Shown here one piece after another: positions 26,166-36,920 of a stretch of DNA of 64,000 nt. The notes under the pieces were generated by a model, which made no database searches, was not told the origin of the DNA, and saw only the letters and a list, made by a program, of their open reading frames with translations. Made by a program: the position numbers and the translations under genes. Where the stretch lies: NCBI RefSeq assembly GCF_003576595.1, contig NZ_NQOU01000004.1:248001-312000 (forward strand), read 5' to 3'. The first letter of the stretch is position 1; every line of letters begins with the position of its first letter. The DNA is from Neopusillimonas maritima (GTDB lineage: Bacteria > Pseudomonadota > Gammaproteobacteria > Burkholderiales > Burkholderiaceae_B).

Positions 26166-28337
26166 GTGAAAACATACGCGGCCAAGCTGCTCCTTGCATG
26201 CGCCCCTCTGGTTCTGGCTGCTTGCGACAGCGGCAATACGTCATCGTCTAATGCAAGCCAAACACCGAATATTCTGTTCGTGATTATGGACGATGTGGGT
26301 ATCGACCAAATGGCCTCGTTCGGCTATGGCGGCCTTACGCCGCCGCGTATGCCAAATATCAACGCCGTTGCCCAGGCAGGCCTTCGTTTTCGCAACGCCT
26401 GGGCTATGCCGGAATGCTCTCTTGGCCGTGCTTCATTCTTTGTCGGGCAATTCCCCCCCCGCACCAACATTTATCAAGCCATCGGGCCTAACGACCTGGC
26501 TAACTCTCACGTGTCACCGTTTGCCACCACGGCGCCAAAACTCCTGAAGAAAGCCAACTATGAAAGCGGCTTGTTCGGCAAATTTCACTTGGGCGGGCCG
26601 GAGAATAACGAAGCCGGCAACGCGGCACCCCACACGTTGGGATGGGACTACTTCTACGGTTGGCTGGGCGGCTTACCTGGATCAATTGACACCACGGCGG
26701 GGGGCCTGGCGGCTCTAGACACCCACAAATGTGGCTTTCTTCCAAGACAAAACAGGGCGGGAACCGACTTCGGGGCGTGTTTCAAGCCCGACAACAGTTG
26801 TACCGACATCAGCGTAACCGGGCCGGCACCCCACGAAGACGCACCAGGTCTGCAATGTATTGATTCAGGCGGCGTATTTGCGCCCAATCAAACGTGTAAC
26901 GACCCTCGACCCGGCTGGGTCAATTTCAATCAGGAAAATGCCTACTATGTTTCGCCGCTGGTCATCAATGATGGCAGCTACGTAGAAGAGGTACCCTTAA
27001 CCGATATGCGTGCGCGAGGTTACCGTACGCGCATTGAAACCGATGCCGCTATCGACTGGATCAAATCCCGGCCTGCCAACCGGCCCTGGATGGCCACCGT
27101 AAGCTACACGTCGGCACACACCCCATGGCAACAACCCCCTGTCGGCCTGCTATCCGAAAACACCATTTCGCTTCGTGACAGCCTGGATTGCGGGGCAACG
27201 GGTGCAGGCCGCCTGCTACAGAATCAGATGATCGAAGCAATGGATGCGGAACTTGGGCGTTTAATGGTTGAAACAGGACTGGCCCAATGGGACAGTAACG
27301 GCCGGCTTGTTTATAACCCTGCTGCATCCAACACCACCATTGTTATTGTGGGCGACAACGGCACGCTGGGCACGGCAGTCAAACAGCCTTTTTCACCCTC
27401 TGAAGCCAAAGGGACCGCTTATCAAACCGGTGTTTGGACACCGCTTATCGTGGCCGGCCCGCAAGTACAAGCACCCAATAGAGATGTAGAAAACATGGTC
27501 AACATGGTTGATGTGTTTCAATTTTTCGGGGAAGTAGCCAACTTAAACGTTCACGACGAAGCAGTGCAAACGCTCGACTCCACCAGCCTCATGGCTTATG
27601 TGCAAAACCCGGGCCAGGAAACCTTGCGTACTATCAATTTTGCAATGGGCAGCTTTAACTATCAGGCGAACAACACGCGCAATGCCCCATGTGTGATCAG
27701 CACCAGCTGCACCCAAATTCCCGTATCAAAGAGCGTTTGCGAAGACAATCAAGGTGTATGGTGGGGGCCGGGTTACGACGACCCATCGGTTGTGGATAAC
27801 GGTGGCACGGGATACAGCATGTGCTGGGAAGTGAACAAAGCACTGGCCAATGACGGACAAAACCAAGTGACGATCAATCCGGAAACCTCCATCGGACTTC
27901 GTAACGAACAATATAAGTTGGTTCGCAATATTACGCAGGAATACGATGCGTCCACCCCTAACAGCCCGCGTACTGTCACCGAGGAGGAGCTCTACCAAAT
28001 CAACCAGGACAAAAACCGCCCCTTGCTGGACACACCAGACCGTGACTTGCTGCAGGCACCTACGCCCCAAACACTGGCTATCTACGACGATTTGAAGAAA
28101 AAAATGGATCAGGTATTGGCTTCGAATCCGCTGTGCCCGGGAGACGGCAACCTGGATCGGGTCGTCAACGGTGACGATGTGGAACACTGGGCCCGCATTG
28201 CCCGCGAATGGGGGAAATCCAGCATGTACGACTTCATGGTAAGCGGCGCGTTCGACGGCCTGACCAACGCCACTGACGGCAGCATCATTCAGAACAATCT
28301 GAACACGAATTGCGATCCGGTTTATGCGATTTACTAG
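26166..28337 (+). CDS. lipoprotein sulfatase with dockerin-like C-terminal repeats
   Basis: The 723-residue protein starts at GTG 26166 with GGAG eight bases upstream. It carries a lipoprotein signal ending LVLAAC (Cys20). The sulfatase domain shows the metal site IMDDVG at residues 40-45 and the formylglycine region PECSLGRASF with Cys84. The motif is CSLGR where CxPxR is usual. Residues 656-716 hold two calcium-loop-like repeats, GDGNLDRVVNGDD and FDGLTNATDGSII, resembling a type I dockerin. The next gene encodes the matching modifying enzyme. Substrate is unknown; the alkylsulfatase and arylsulfatase types cannot be separated from here. Confidence 0.85.
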   Translation: MKTYAAKLLLACAPLVLAACDSGNTSSSNASQTPNILFVIMDDVGIDQMASFGYGGLTPPRMPNINAVAQAGLRFRNAWAMPECSLGRASFFVGQFPPRTNIYQAIGPNDLANSHVSPFATTAPKLLKKANYESGLFGKFHLGGPENNEAGNAAPHTLGWDYFYGWLGGLPGSIDTTAGGLAALDTHKCGFLPRQNRAGTDFGACFKPDNSCTDISVTGPAPHEDAPGLQCIDSGGVFAPNQTCNDPRPGWVNFNQENAYYVSPLVINDGSYVEEVPLTDMRARGYRTRIETDAAIDWIKSRPANRPWMATVSYTSAHTPWQQPPVGLLSENTISLRDSLDCGATGAGRLLQNQMIEAMDAELGRLMVETGLAQWDSNGRLVYNPAASNTTIVIVGDNGTLGTAVKQPFSPSEAKGTAYQTGVWTPLIVAGPQVQAPNRDVENMVNMVDVFQFFGEVANLNVHDEAVQTLDSTSLMAYVQNPGQETLRTINFAMGSFNYQANNTRNAPCVISTSCTQIPVSKSVCEDNQGVWWGPGYDDPSVVDNGGTGYSMCWEVNKALANDGQNQVTINPETSIGLRNEQYKLVRNITQEYDASTPNSPRTVTEEELYQINQDKNRPLLDTPDRDLLQAPTPQTLAIYDDLKKKMDQVLASNPLCPGDGNLDRVVNGDDVEHWARIAREWGKSSMYDFMVSGAFDGLTNATDGSIIQNNLNTNCDPVYAIY

Positions 28338-29451
28338 AATGAATCGATATCAGTGGGCGGTCGCCGGGGTCGTGGGAATTGCACTGGCCGCAGGCTTCAT
28401 TCTGACCCAAACGAACGGGTCGTCCCAAGAGGTCACAAAACCCACCGTCATTATCGGCGACGGCGAAATAGGCCCTGAGGGTATGGCGTGGATTCCATCG
28501 GGTACGTTCCTCATGGGCAGCGACAGCGAACTGGCACAACCCAACGAGCGGCCCACCCACTCCGTTCACGTCGACGGTTTCTGGATTGACACGACTCACG
28601 TTACCAACGCGCAGTTTGCAAAGTTTGTTGAGGAAACCGGGTATATCACCACGGCAGAACGTAAGCCCGATTGGGAAACAGTTCGCGTGCAATTACCCCC
28701 CGGCACCCCTAAACCACCCGATGATGTTCTTGTGCCGGGTGCCATCGTATTCGTGGGCACCAACAAACCTGTACCCCTGAACCAGTATTGGGCATGGTGG
28801 CGATACAAGCCGGGTGCGAATTGGCGCCACCCCAAAGGCCCTGGCAGCACCATTGAAAACAAACCAGACCATCCCGTTGTTCAGGTCAGCTATGAAGACG
28901 TTCAGGCCTATGCAAAATGGGCCGGCAAACGCCTGCCGACTGAAGCAGAATGGGAGTACGCCGCCCGGGGCGGAAAAGAGCAGGCCAACTATTCCTGGGG
29001 TGATGAACTGATGCCCAACGGCCAGAGAATGGCCAACTACTGGAACAAGGAAGACACCGTGTTTCCCGTGGTTAACCCCGCTGCCGGCGACGGTGTCGAC
29101 ACCCTGCCGGCCGGATCCTTCGCGCCCAATGGTTACGGTCTGTATGACATGACAGGAAATGCATGGCAGTGGGTGAAAGACTGGTATCGCATTGATTACT
29201 TCGCCCAACAGGCTCAAAAAGACGAGGCATCAATCCGTAACCCGCAAGGCCCTGCAACATCGTTCGACCCCTCTCAACCCGGCACGCCGGCCGATGCGCC
29301 CAAGCGCGTTATTAGGGGCGGGTCCTTCTTGTGCGATGAAAGCTATTGCCTTTCCTACCGGCCCAGTGCCCGACGCGGAGCCGACCCATACAGCCCTATG
29401 TCGCATCTGGGTTTCCGTTTGGTCAAAGACGCACCGCCACCCGGCTCTTGA
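28324..29451 (+). CDS. membrane-anchored formylglycine-generating enzyme
   Basis: The 375-residue protein overlaps the sulfatase gene by 14 bases. It has an N-terminal anchor (AVAGVVGIALAAGFILTQ) and a complete FGE-sulfatase domain: MAWIPSGTFLMGSD near residue 57, RLPTEAEWEYAARGG near residue 200 and the two active-site cysteines in GGSFLCDESYCLSYRPSARR near residue 337. FGE oxidises the sulfatase cysteine to formylglycine. The anchor places its domain in the periplasm. An internal ATG at 28339 would remove five residues only. The pairing is strong evidence that the neighbouring sulfatase is the client. Confidence 0.9.
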   Translation: MRFTRMNRYQWAVAGVVGIALAAGFILTQTNGSSQEVTKPTVIIGDGEIGPEGMAWIPSGTFLMGSDSELAQPNERPTHSVHVDGFWIDTTHVTNAQFAKFVEETGYITTAERKPDWETVRVQLPPGTPKPPDDVLVPGAIVFVGTNKPVPLNQYWAWWRYKPGANWRHPKGPGSTIENKPDHPVVQVSYEDVQAYAKWAGKRLPTEAEWEYAARGGKEQANYSWGDELMPNGQRMANYWNKEDTVFPVVNPAAGDGVDTLPAGSFAPNGYGLYDMTGNAWQWVKDWYRIDYFAQQAQKDEASIRNPQGPATSFDPSQPGTPADAPKRVIRGGSFLCDESYCLSYRPSARRGADPYSPMSHLGFRLVKDAPPPGS

Positions 29452-29468
29452 ACCACCATCAAAACCTC

Positions 29469-29510
29469 GCCCATTATCACTGAATCATCTGATTCATCTC
29501 GATAATGGGC
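29469..29510. repeat. nested hairpin between convergent genes
   Basis: Outer arms GCCCATTATC and GATAATGGGC (29469-29478 and 29501-29510) are perfect complements and enclose an inner perfect palindrome TGAATCA-TC-TGATTCA (29481-29496). The structure spans the gspF stop codon and starts 18 bases after the FGE stop. It may terminate or protect both convergent transcripts. No T tract follows, so factor-independent termination is uncertain. Confidence 0.5.
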
Positions 29511-30688
29511 ATCATGATCGCCAAAACAATCACCAGCACCACCAGCCCCATTAGCAACGTCAGCAGAGGCTCAAGCAACGCCGTCATCGTCACCGCCCGG
29601 CGCTCAACGTCCTGGCCGAGTGATTGCGCTGCGCGCTCAAGCATTTCGGGCAAGCGGCCCGTTCTTTCGCCGCTATCGATCAAATGAATAAGCAACGGCG
29701 GAAACACCTGGTGCGACTTCAGGGCCGCTGCCAGGGGGCTACCCTCGCGCACCCGACGCGCCGCTTCATTTGCCGCTTGCTGGAGCCGACGGTTAGTTAA
29801 GGTGCGGGTTGCCGCAGGCAGCGCGGTCACCAGCGGAACGCCGCTGCCGGCAAGAATGGCCAACGTGGCCGCGTACCGTGCGGTATTCATTTCTTTAACA
29901 AAGCGGCCCACAAAAGGCAGGGTTAGAATCCGCGCGTGCCAGCGCAAGCAGAACGACGGCAGCCGCAACAATCCGCGCCAGCCCGCATAAAGCAAACCCA
30001 TTACAACAACCGTCACGCCGCCCCAATGCTGAACAAAATCGCTTACCACGAGCAACATCCGGGTGAGAAGCGGCAGTGCCTGTTGCGTTTGATTAAACGC
30101 GCCAACCACCTGGGGCACAACATAAATCAACAGAAACGTAACGATGGCCATGGCAACAAACATCACGACGGCCGGATAAATGAAAGCGGTCATGACTTTA
30201 TTACGCAATTGACTTCTTGACTCCACATACGTCGCCAATCGTTCCATCACCGCCGCCAATTCGCCCGACGTTTCGCCCGCTTCAACCAATGCAAGATAAA
30301 CCGGCGGAAAGGCGCGAGGATGCACCGACATCGCCTCGCACAAACGGTGACCGGCACGAATATCGGACCGAACGGCGGCCAGCACCGCCGCGGCCGGATG
30401 TGATTCCAATTGATCGATAATGGCGCCCAGCGCTGCCTCCAGAGACAACCCCGCCGCCAGCAAACCAGCCAACTGGCGTGTAATCCAGCCTAAATCCGTA
30501 TCACTTAGCTTTAAGCTGCGCCTGAACCACTCGACCCGGTTTGAGGCCCGGCTGACCGGGTTTAATGACAGCGGTAATAAGCCGCGTGCCCGCAAAAATT
30601 GCCGTGCACTGCGTTCCGTATCGGCATCGACCAGTCCGCGCTCTACCTGGCCGTTTGCTTTCGCTGCTTCGTACCGATAACTGGGCAT
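29477..30688 (-). CDS. gspF: type II secretion inner-membrane platform protein
   Basis: The 403-residue protein starts with the GspF/PilC hallmark YRYEAAKANGQVERG and has three hydrophobic segments near residues 170, 215 and 375. The two T2SSF domains are both present (ALVEAGETSGELAAVMERLA and LIDSGERTGRLPEMLERAA). GspF forms the core of the inner-membrane assembly platform and works with the GspE ATPase. It is the last gene of the leftward gsp operon. Confidence 0.95.
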   Translation of the reverse strand: MPSYRYEAAKANGQVERGLVDADTERSARQFLRARGLLPLSLNPVSRASNRVEWFRRSLKLSDTDLGWITRQLAGLLAAGLSLEAALGAIIDQLESHPAAAVLAAVRSDIRAGHRLCEAMSVHPRAFPPVYLALVEAGETSGELAAVMERLATYVESRSQLRNKVMTAFIYPAVVMFVAMAIVTFLLIYVVPQVVGAFNQTQQALPLLTRMLLVVSDFVQHWGGVTVVVMGLLYAGWRGLLRLPSFCLRWHARILTLPFVGRFVKEMNTARYAATLAILAGSGVPLVTALPAATRTLTNRRLQQAANEAARRVREGSPLAAALKSHQVFPPLLIHLIDSGERTGRLPEMLERAAQSLGQDVERRAVTMTALLEPLLTLLMGLVVLVIVLAIMMPIIEMNQMIQ

Positions 30689-30710
30689 GTCTGTCTTTCT
30701 TCCCGTTTAC

Positions 30711-32132
30711 TTAAGTATCGCGCGTAACACGCAGCAGCTCTTCCAACGTGGTAACGCCTTGCTCAATCCAACGCTCCCCATCTTCGCGCAAGCTACGCAA
30801 CCCGTTGTCACGGGCGTGATGACGCAAGCCCTGTTCATGAGCGCCGGAATGAATCATCTCGCGTGCGGCATCATCAACCACAAACAATTCGTGGATACCG
30901 GTACGACCGCTATAACCTGTATGGGCACAAGCCACACACCCCGCTGAAGAAGGTAACGCCACGCCGCGGCCATCCACCTCCTTGCACGAAGGGCAAAGCT
31001 TTCGAATCAAGCGCTGCGCCAACACACCTTGCAAGGTAGAGGCCAGCAGGAAAGGCTCAATACCCATATCAATTAAGCGCGTCACTGCCGATACGGCATC
31101 ATTGGTATGCAGCGTAGCCAAAACCAAATGACCTGTTAAAGACGCCTGGACGGCAATCTGCGCCGTTTCCAAGTCACGGATTTCACCAATCATGATGACA
31201 TCGGGATCCTGCCGCAAAATGGCACGCAGTGCCTTGGCAAACGTTAATTCGATGCGCGCATTCACCTGAGTCTGCCCAATTCCCGCCAGGTCATATTCAA
31301 TCGGGTCTTCGACCGTCAGGATATTGGTGGTGGCGGTATCAAGTTGCGCCAGCGCGGCATACAGCGTGGTTGTCTTCCCGCTTCCGGTGGGGCCGGTTAC
31401 CAAAACAATGCCATGAGGCAGATGCAACAGACTATTTAACCGGCTCAAAACATCGGGCGCCATGCCCAGCCGTGTGAGCTCCAGGCGTCCGGACTCCTTA
31501 TCAAGCAAACGCAATACCGCGCGCTCGCCGTGCACAGTCGGTAGCGTAGACACCCGCACATCAATAGGACGCTTGCCCACACGCAACGCGATTCGCCCGT
31601 CTTGCGGCAAACGCTTTTCCGCAATATCCAGATTGGCCATGATTTTGATTCGGGAGACCAACGCGTTATGCAAAGCCCGACGCGGATTCACAATATCGCG
31701 CAGGGTGCCGTCAACGCGATAACGCACAACAGAATAGGTTTCAAATGCCTCCAAATGCACGTCGCTGGCCCCGTCGCGCACCGCCTGCGTAAACAAGGCG
31801 TTAATCATGCGAATGACGGGTGCATCATCGGCCATCTCAAGCAAGTCTTCCACCTCGGGAATGGCTTGCATTAAACGATCAAGATCAATTTCATTGGCGG
31901 CGGCATCCACCACTGCTGCCGCATCCCCGGTCTGCGCATACACCGAGGCCAGTAATGTGTCGAACGTCTCCTCGGCAATACGCCGTGTCGGCAGCTCACC
32001 GAAACGGCGCCGCAGTTCAATTAGAACCCAATCCGAGGCGCGTTCCGACAACACCACCGACACGCCCTCGGGAGTGGCCTGAATCAGCGCACGATGCGCT
32101 TGCGCCCAGGTATAAGGCACACGTGGCGTCAT
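30711..32132 (-). CDS. gspE: type II secretion ATPase
   Basis: The 473-residue ATPase has Walker [11 protein letters not shown] near residue 244, the Asp box [10 protein letters not shown], Walker [13 protein letters not shown] and the zinc-binding CPSC...CVAC pair near residues 389-413. It powers pseudopilus assembly. It is slightly shorter than the Klebsiella and Vibrio proteins, with a reduced N1 domain. Its ATG overlaps the gspD stop by 4 bases. Confidence 0.95.
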   Translation of the reverse strand: MTPRVPYTWAQAHRALIQATPEGVSVVLSERASDWVLIELRRRFGELPTRRIAEETFDTLLASVYAQTGDAAAVVDAAANEIDLDRLMQAIPEVEDLLEMADDAPVIRMINALFTQAVRDGASDVHLEAFETYSVVRYRVDGTLRDIVNPRRALHNALVSRIKIMANLDIAEKRLPQDGRIALRVGKRPIDVRVSTLPTVHGERAVLRLLDKESGRLELTRLGMAPDVLSRLNSLLHLPHGIVLVTGPTGSGKTTTLYAALAQLDTATTNILTVEDPIEYDLAGIGQTQVNARIELTFAKALRAILRQDPDVIMIGEIRDLETAQIAVQASLTGHLVLATLHTNDAVSAVTRLIDMGIEPFLLASTLQGVLAQRLIRKLCPSCKEVDGRGVALPSSAGCVACAHTGYSGRTGIHELFVVDDAAREMIHSGAHEQGLRHHARDNGLRSLREDGERWIEQGVTTLEELLRVTRDT

Positions 32133-34519
32133 GATGGATTAGTTTCCGTTGATTGATCTGGACTGAAACCGCGCAAATCGAGCAGGCCGGTGCCGGGATT
32201 GCGATCAACGGCAGGCAGCGGCGCCACGTCGGCATCAGATGCCAACCAGGAGGCATCGTCCGGCAAGTTGGCCCGTACGGCTCTCATGTAGTTGTAGCGA
32301 TCCAGCGTAATGCTCGCGCTGTCTTGCGCATTGCGAATGATGTGGGGCCGCAGGAATACCATCAGGTTGGTTTTTGTGCGGGTGCGGCTATCGTAACGGA
32401 AGAGCTGCCCAATACCGGGGATGTCGCCCAACAACGGCACTGAGCTGGTCGAGGTTGACAAGGTATCTTCCAACAGCCCCCCCAGCACAATAATCTGCCC
32501 GTCATCCACCAACACATCGGTTTCCAGCGCGCGTTTACGCGTAACCAATCCGTTCAGCGCACTCGATGCACTGGCGTCGATATCACTCACTTCCTGATAC
32601 AGCGCCAGCTTGACCGTACCTCCTTCCGAGATTTGCGGACGAATCCTTAAAGTCAGGCCCACATCTTCACGCGAAACGGTTTGGAATGGATTGCTCGCAC
32701 CGTCGCCGCTGGTGGTGTATTGGCCGGTCACAAACGGCACTGTCCTGCCCACCATAATGCTGGCCTCTTCATTATCAAGCGTCAGCAAATTAGGTGTCGA
32801 CAACACATTGGCATTGCCGTTCGACTGCAGCGCACGCGCCAGCACGGAAAGATTCAGCACCTGGTTACCCAGAATATTTACGGTGCCGCGAACCACACCC
32901 AAACTCAGACCCTGAGCCAAAGTGTCGATTGAACTGGCCCCGGTTCGATTCAAGCCGCTGCCACCCAAGTTGGCACCACCGAAGAAAGACGAGCCGCCAT
33001 TTTCAATATCATTCGCGCCCAACATCCACTGAATACCCAATTCAGCCGCATCATCCGCATTCACCTCAACAATCAGGCTTTCAACCAGCACCTGGGCCCG
33101 GCGTTGATCAAGCTGATCGATCACTTCACGCAAGCTGCGATAAAGCGGTGGCGGTGCAGCAATAATTAAGGTATTGGTTGAAGGGTCCGCCTGTATCGTT
33201 GCGCCGCCGGCACTAAATGAAACGGGCTGCGACCTGCCGGTGCGCGAGCCGCTACCGCCGGCCTGCATGCTATCAAGCATGGCCACACCCGGCATCGAGG
33301 CCGCCCCGCCAACCGAATTTACCGGCAACGCCCCGCCGTCCTGCTCGAGAGACTCATCCATCAGCTCGCCAAGGCCATTCGGATCGGAAACCTGAGCACG
33401 ATTACCGTCGCCCGAGCCTGCATGGCCCTCGAGCGCACCACGTAAAACCTCAGCCAACTCCGTCGCCTGCGCGTTCCTTAAATACACAACGTGCAAATTT
33501 CCCCCGCCCGACTCCGGACTATCGATACGACGAATCAAGTTGCGCGCCTGCGCCAGCTTTTCCGGACTGTTTGCCCGCAATAAAACAGCATTGCTGCGCG
33601 GATCGGCCACCACCACAACCTGGCCCTGACTGTCACCACCCCGGCGATTACCCAACAATTGGTTTGCCAAAGCCGCCACATCAAGCGCGACGCCGTGACG
33701 GATCGGCATGACATCCGTACTCATGGAGTCGGGTGTATCAATACGCTCAATGACCTGGGCAATGCGCGCCAGATTATCGGCATAATCCGTTACCACCAAC
33801 GTATTGTTCGATGGATAGGCATTGATGGTGTTGTCGGGCGCGATCATGGGGCGTAGAACCGGGACAAGGTTTGCCGCACTCTCATAACGAAGCTGGAACA
33901 CGCGCGTTGCCAATTCGCCCCCGCCCTGTGACCCATCGGCCACCTGCACACCCTGCAACTTGGCATCCGCCTCGGGCACGACACGGGTCACCCCATTCAC
34001 ATCAACCGCCGCGAAACCGCGCATGCGCAACGCCGCCAATAGCATTTCATAAGCTGTCTGCGAATTCACCGGGGTTTCCGATACCAGCGTAAGCTGCCCG
34101 TTCACGCGCGGGTCCACCACGAAATTACGGCCCGTAAATTGCGCCAACGCCCGCACCACGCCGCTCACGTCTGCCTCAACAAAGTTGAGCATCGTAGTCG
34201 CGCCGTTATCATTCGCCGGGGCACGAGCCTGACCCTCGCGCTCGGTATTGTCGGTATCCGACATTGCATTGTCCCGCTCATACCGAACCGGCGGCACCGA
34301 TTGCGACACCGCGTTAGGCGGCGCCGTCACGCGCCCCTCGCTTGCCGTCGCAGAAGTGCGAACAACCAAAGGGGACGGGCCCGAACCTACGGAAGACTGA
34401 TTCATACCCGCACAACCGGCCAGCAAGCCCAATAAGGTCAAACCGGCAATAAGTTTGCCCTGCCCGGCAAGGCCCGGGGTATCAACACGCGCACTAGTCA
34501 ATGGATGTCTCCAGATCAT
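32129..34519 (-). CDS. gspD: type II secretion secretin, lipobox-bearing
   Basis: The 796-residue secretin has the N0-N3 domains ([20 protein letters not shown] near residue 113) and a C-terminal secretin domain ending in the [14 protein letters not shown] motif. The N-terminus ends its hydrophobic segment with [12 protein letters not shown], a lipobox with Cys36, so the protein is probably lipidated, as in the self-piloting HxcQ of Pseudomonas. No pilotin gene is visible in the cluster. It forms the outer-membrane channel. Confidence 0.93.
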   Translation of the reverse strand: MIWRHPLTSARVDTPGLAGQGKLIAGLTLLGLLAGCAGMNQSSVGSGPSPLVVRTSATASEGRVTAPPNAVSQSVPPVRYERDNAMSDTDNTEREGQARAPANDNGATTMLNFVEADVSGVVRALAQFTGRNFVVDPRVNGQLTLVSETPVNSQTAYEMLLAALRMRGFAAVDVNGVTRVVPEADAKLQGVQVADGSQGGGELATRVFQLRYESAANLVPVLRPMIAPDNTINAYPSNNTLVVTDYADNLARIAQVIERIDTPDSMSTDVMPIRHGVALDVAALANQLLGNRRGGDSQGQVVVVADPRSNAVLLRANSPEKLAQARNLIRRIDSPESGGGNLHVVYLRNAQATELAEVLRGALEGHAGSGDGNRAQVSDPNGLGELMDESLEQDGGALPVNSVGGAASMPGVAMLDSMQAGGSGSRTGRSQPVSFSAGGATIQADPSTNTLIIAAPPPLYRSLREVIDQLDQRRAQVLVESLIVEVNADDAAELGIQWMLGANDIENGGSSFFGGANLGGSGLNRTGASSIDTLAQGLSLGVVRGTVNILGNQVLNLSVLARALQSNGNANVLSTPNLLTLDNEEASIMVGRTVPFVTGQYTTSGDGASNPFQTVSREDVGLTLRIRPQISEGGTVKLALYQEVSDIDASASSALNGLVTRKRALETDVLVDDGQIIVLGGLLEDTLSTSTSSVPLLGDIPGIGQLFRYDSRTRTKTNLMVFLRPHIIRNAQDSASITLDRYNYMRAVRANLPDDASWLASDADVAPLPAVDRNPGTGLLDLRGFSPDQSTETNPS

Positions 34520-34536
34520 TATTTCTCTTTCTTCAT

Positions 34537-35313
34537 TTATGGATTCGCACGATACCGCAACCGCGTTTCCCCGTTTCGATACGGCCCCAATGTCGCCAAT
34601 AAATCTTGCAGCGCCGCCTGTGTTTGCGCCCCCACACCAGGGGCGGAACGGGCAACCACCTCGAAATTAAAATCAACCCTACCGTGAATAACGCCGTTGC
34701 CCTCAAGAAGCAATGGGCCCTCCGTTGTTTTCAGGCCCATTTCCACCGACCCCGGTTCACCTTGCGTTAGCGTCAACACATATTGGCCCATGGGACGAAC
34801 CCGCGTTAACGACGACGACGCATTGAGCCAGTCGAGACGCAACAACTCGGCTCCCTGCGCGCGCTCAGCCTGGCCCAGAAACGACGCCGGCCAACTTGCC
34901 CGCAACACCCCACCGGGACCCATGGCCGCAATCCGGGCATCCAGTGTCGACAACACCAGCGCCGGCATTTCCAGCGACTGCCCCGATACACCCATGCCCG
35001 ATAAGGCCGGTGCAAGGAGCAAGGGTCCATTCAACCAAGGATGCTCAACATACCATTGCGGGCGCGGCAGCCAGCCACTATTGCCCCAAACCAATCGCCA
35101 CTCAACCGGCGTGGGCACAGTGCGCATTCGGCCCTGAACACCGACGGCAATCGTGGCACGCCCCTGCCACACCGTACCATCGGCATCCACAATAGACAAA
35201 GGCCAATTTGACGGCACCCACGACATCACCCACCGTGCAGGCAGCACGGCAAACGCAGCAGCGCCTGCAACAAGCAGGAGCCCCGCCACCTGAGCAACAA
35301 TACGCCGCCTCAC
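34537..35313 (-). CDS. gspN: type II secretion protein N
   Basis: The 258-residue protein has an N-terminal membrane segment (VAGLLLVAGAAAFAVLPARWV) and the GspN pattern of a beta-rich periplasmic domain, with DADGTVWQGRA near residue 43. The role of GspN is poorly known and it is missing from many systems. The start is a GTG that overlaps the gspM stop (GTGA). Confidence 0.85.
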   Translation of the reverse strand: MRRRIVAQVAGLLLVAGAAAFAVLPARWVMSWVPSNWPLSIVDADGTVWQGRATIAVGVQGRMRTVPTPVEWRLVWGNSGWLPRPQWYVEHPWLNGPLLLAPALSGMGVSGQSLEMPALVLSTLDARIAAMGPGGVLRASWPASFLGQAERAQGAELLRLDWLNASSSLTRVRPMGQYVLTLTQGEPGSVEMGLKTTEGPLLLEGNGVIHGRVDFNFEVVARSAPGVGAQTQAALQDLLATLGPYRNGETRLRYRANP

Positions 35314-35900
35314 GAGGCCGCCTCACTGGGCTGCTGCAAAATTACTTCGCCGCTGAGCTGATCAGGCTGTGCCCTGCCCGACACGACAGCCCGTGCCAAA
35401 TCAGCCGCATGGATCTGCAAACGCAAGGCGTAGGGGACGTCAGACAACCAAGCGAGCACATCGGCAGCGTTGGCGTTAGAAAAAACAATCAGCCAGCGCC
35501 AATTGGCTTGCCCACCCGCCCCCTCTTCCAGCAACTGAACCCGCGAACTTAACCCTGCGCTTTGCAGACTTTCCTCTATGGCACCACGCATCTGCTGATC
35601 AGGGATCGCGCCGGACACTTGCCGACTTAACGACTTTGCCTCAACAACCAAAGCTTGAATCTGCACCAGATCGGTGCGCAACTGCGGTATCGATACCTGT
35701 GCTTCATCAATCGTTTTTAACGCCGGACTCACAAGCAAAATCCAAACCGTTACAAGCAATAAAAAAGCCGCGCAAAAGCCAACCAGCCCACGCTCACGCG
35801 CGTTCAAACCCGCCCACCGAATTGAGCCATGTTGCACTAAAGACGCGCCGCGTATGCGAAGTGTTTGGGCCTGTGACCGCAACCTGAAAAGAAAACTCAC
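35310..35900 (-). CDS. gspM: type II secretion protein M
   Basis: From the GTG at 35900, overlapping the gspL stop (GTGA), the protein has 196 residues. One transmembrane helix (GFCAAFLLLVTVWILLVSPA) precedes a small periplasmic domain, the normal GspM layout. It binds GspL in the inner-membrane platform. A longer reading to 35942 would need a TTG inside gspL and is less likely. Confidence 0.88.
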   Translation of the reverse strand: MSFLFRLRSQAQTLRIRGASLVQHGSIRWAGLNARERGLVGFCAAFLLLVTVWILLVSPALKTIDEAQVSIPQLRTDLVQIQALVVEAKSLSRQVSGAIPDQQMRGAIEESLQSAGLSSRVQLLEEGAGGQANWRWLIVFSNANAADVLAWLSDVPYALRLQIHAADLARAVVSGRAQPDQLSGEVILQQPSEAAS

Positions 35901-36919
35901 CGTTGCGCTCCTTCGCTCACTTGATTCCGGCTGAAACGCCAAATATTGTTGTTCTTACCTTCGTCGCGACTCAAGGTCAGACCTTGTTGTTCAGCTGTCA
36001 GGCGCACTGTTTCAAAAGCCGCTCCAGCCCCGGTATTTTCCACCAGCACAAGCGTTAGCACTTGATCCTGGTAACGCAGGGCTTCAAGCTGAATATCGTA
36101 TGGCCCAAGCAATGCTGCGACACCCAAACCCAGCGGAATGAAATCACTTTGCACGGCTGACCCCGTTGCCCGCAACAACGCATCACGCTCATTCTGTGCC
36201 TGACGCAACGGATCAATCACCACGCTCATCTGCGGGAATGCGTTTTGCACCTCGCGTACCGCCTGATCACGCAAACCTTCCATCTCCCGGTTCAATTGAT
36301 TGGCATAAAGCTGCAAACCCGCCAACCACACCAGCACAGCCGCCGCGACCCAATACAACGTCGATTTCCATTGCCTGACCGGCGAATGCGGGCGCCACTT
36401 TGGCCGCGCAAAGGACCAATCTGGAAGAGGCGTTTGCCAGCGCGCGTCAACCGGCAAAGCAAGCTGCCGACCCGGATGAGGATCACGCTGCGGCAATGCG
36501 TGTGCCAGCGGCGTGATCCGTTGTACGTTCAAGCCCAAGCGCTCCAGCATCTGCCATCCATGCAGCACGGCTTTGCGATCCACCCAGGCAACATCCACCC
36601 CGCCTTCACTGCCTCTTGGCCCATACGCAATACACAAATCCTCTACATTGCTTAACGTCAATGGCTCAACGCATGCATTAATTGCGTCTTCACGTTGTGA
36701 CGACCGAACCGGCGGAACCTGCACGGTGGCCACAACCGCATCGTCGGGATGCAGAATCGCCTCGACCCAATCAGCCCCAGTGCCTTGCGCGAGCGACTCC
36801 AGCGCTTGCTCACCACTACGCAGCAAACGTCCCCCTCGATCAAACAAGGCAAAAGCCACTTTCGTCGTTCTATCAATTTGATCCAGTTTCGGCAAAGCGA
36901 GTCGCAGGCGGGTTTTCAT
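35897..36919 (-). CDS. gspL: type II secretion protein L
   Basis: The 340-residue protein has an actin-like cytoplasmic domain, one transmembrane helix near residue 190 (TLYWVAAAVLVWLAGLQLYA) and a periplasmic ferredoxin-like domain. It links the GspE ATPase to the membrane platform. The N-terminal half is diverged from enterobacterial GspL but size, topology and position are standard. Confidence 0.9.
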   Translation of the reverse strand: MKTRLRLALPKLDQIDRTTKVAFALFDRGGRLLRSGEQALESLAQGTGADWVEAILHPDDAVVATVQVPPVRSSQREDAINACVEPLTLSNVEDLCIAYGPRGSEGGVDVAWVDRKAVLHGWQMLERLGLNVQRITPLAHALPQRDPHPGRQLALPVDARWQTPLPDWSFARPKWRPHSPVRQWKSTLYWVAAAVLVWLAGLQLYANQLNREMEGLRDQAVREVQNAFPQMSVVIDPLRQAQNERDALLRATGSAVQSDFIPLGLGVAALLGPYDIQLEALRYQDQVLTLVLVENTGAGAAFETVRLTAEQQGLTLSRDEGKNNNIWRFSRNQVSEGAQR

Positions 36920-36920
36920 A

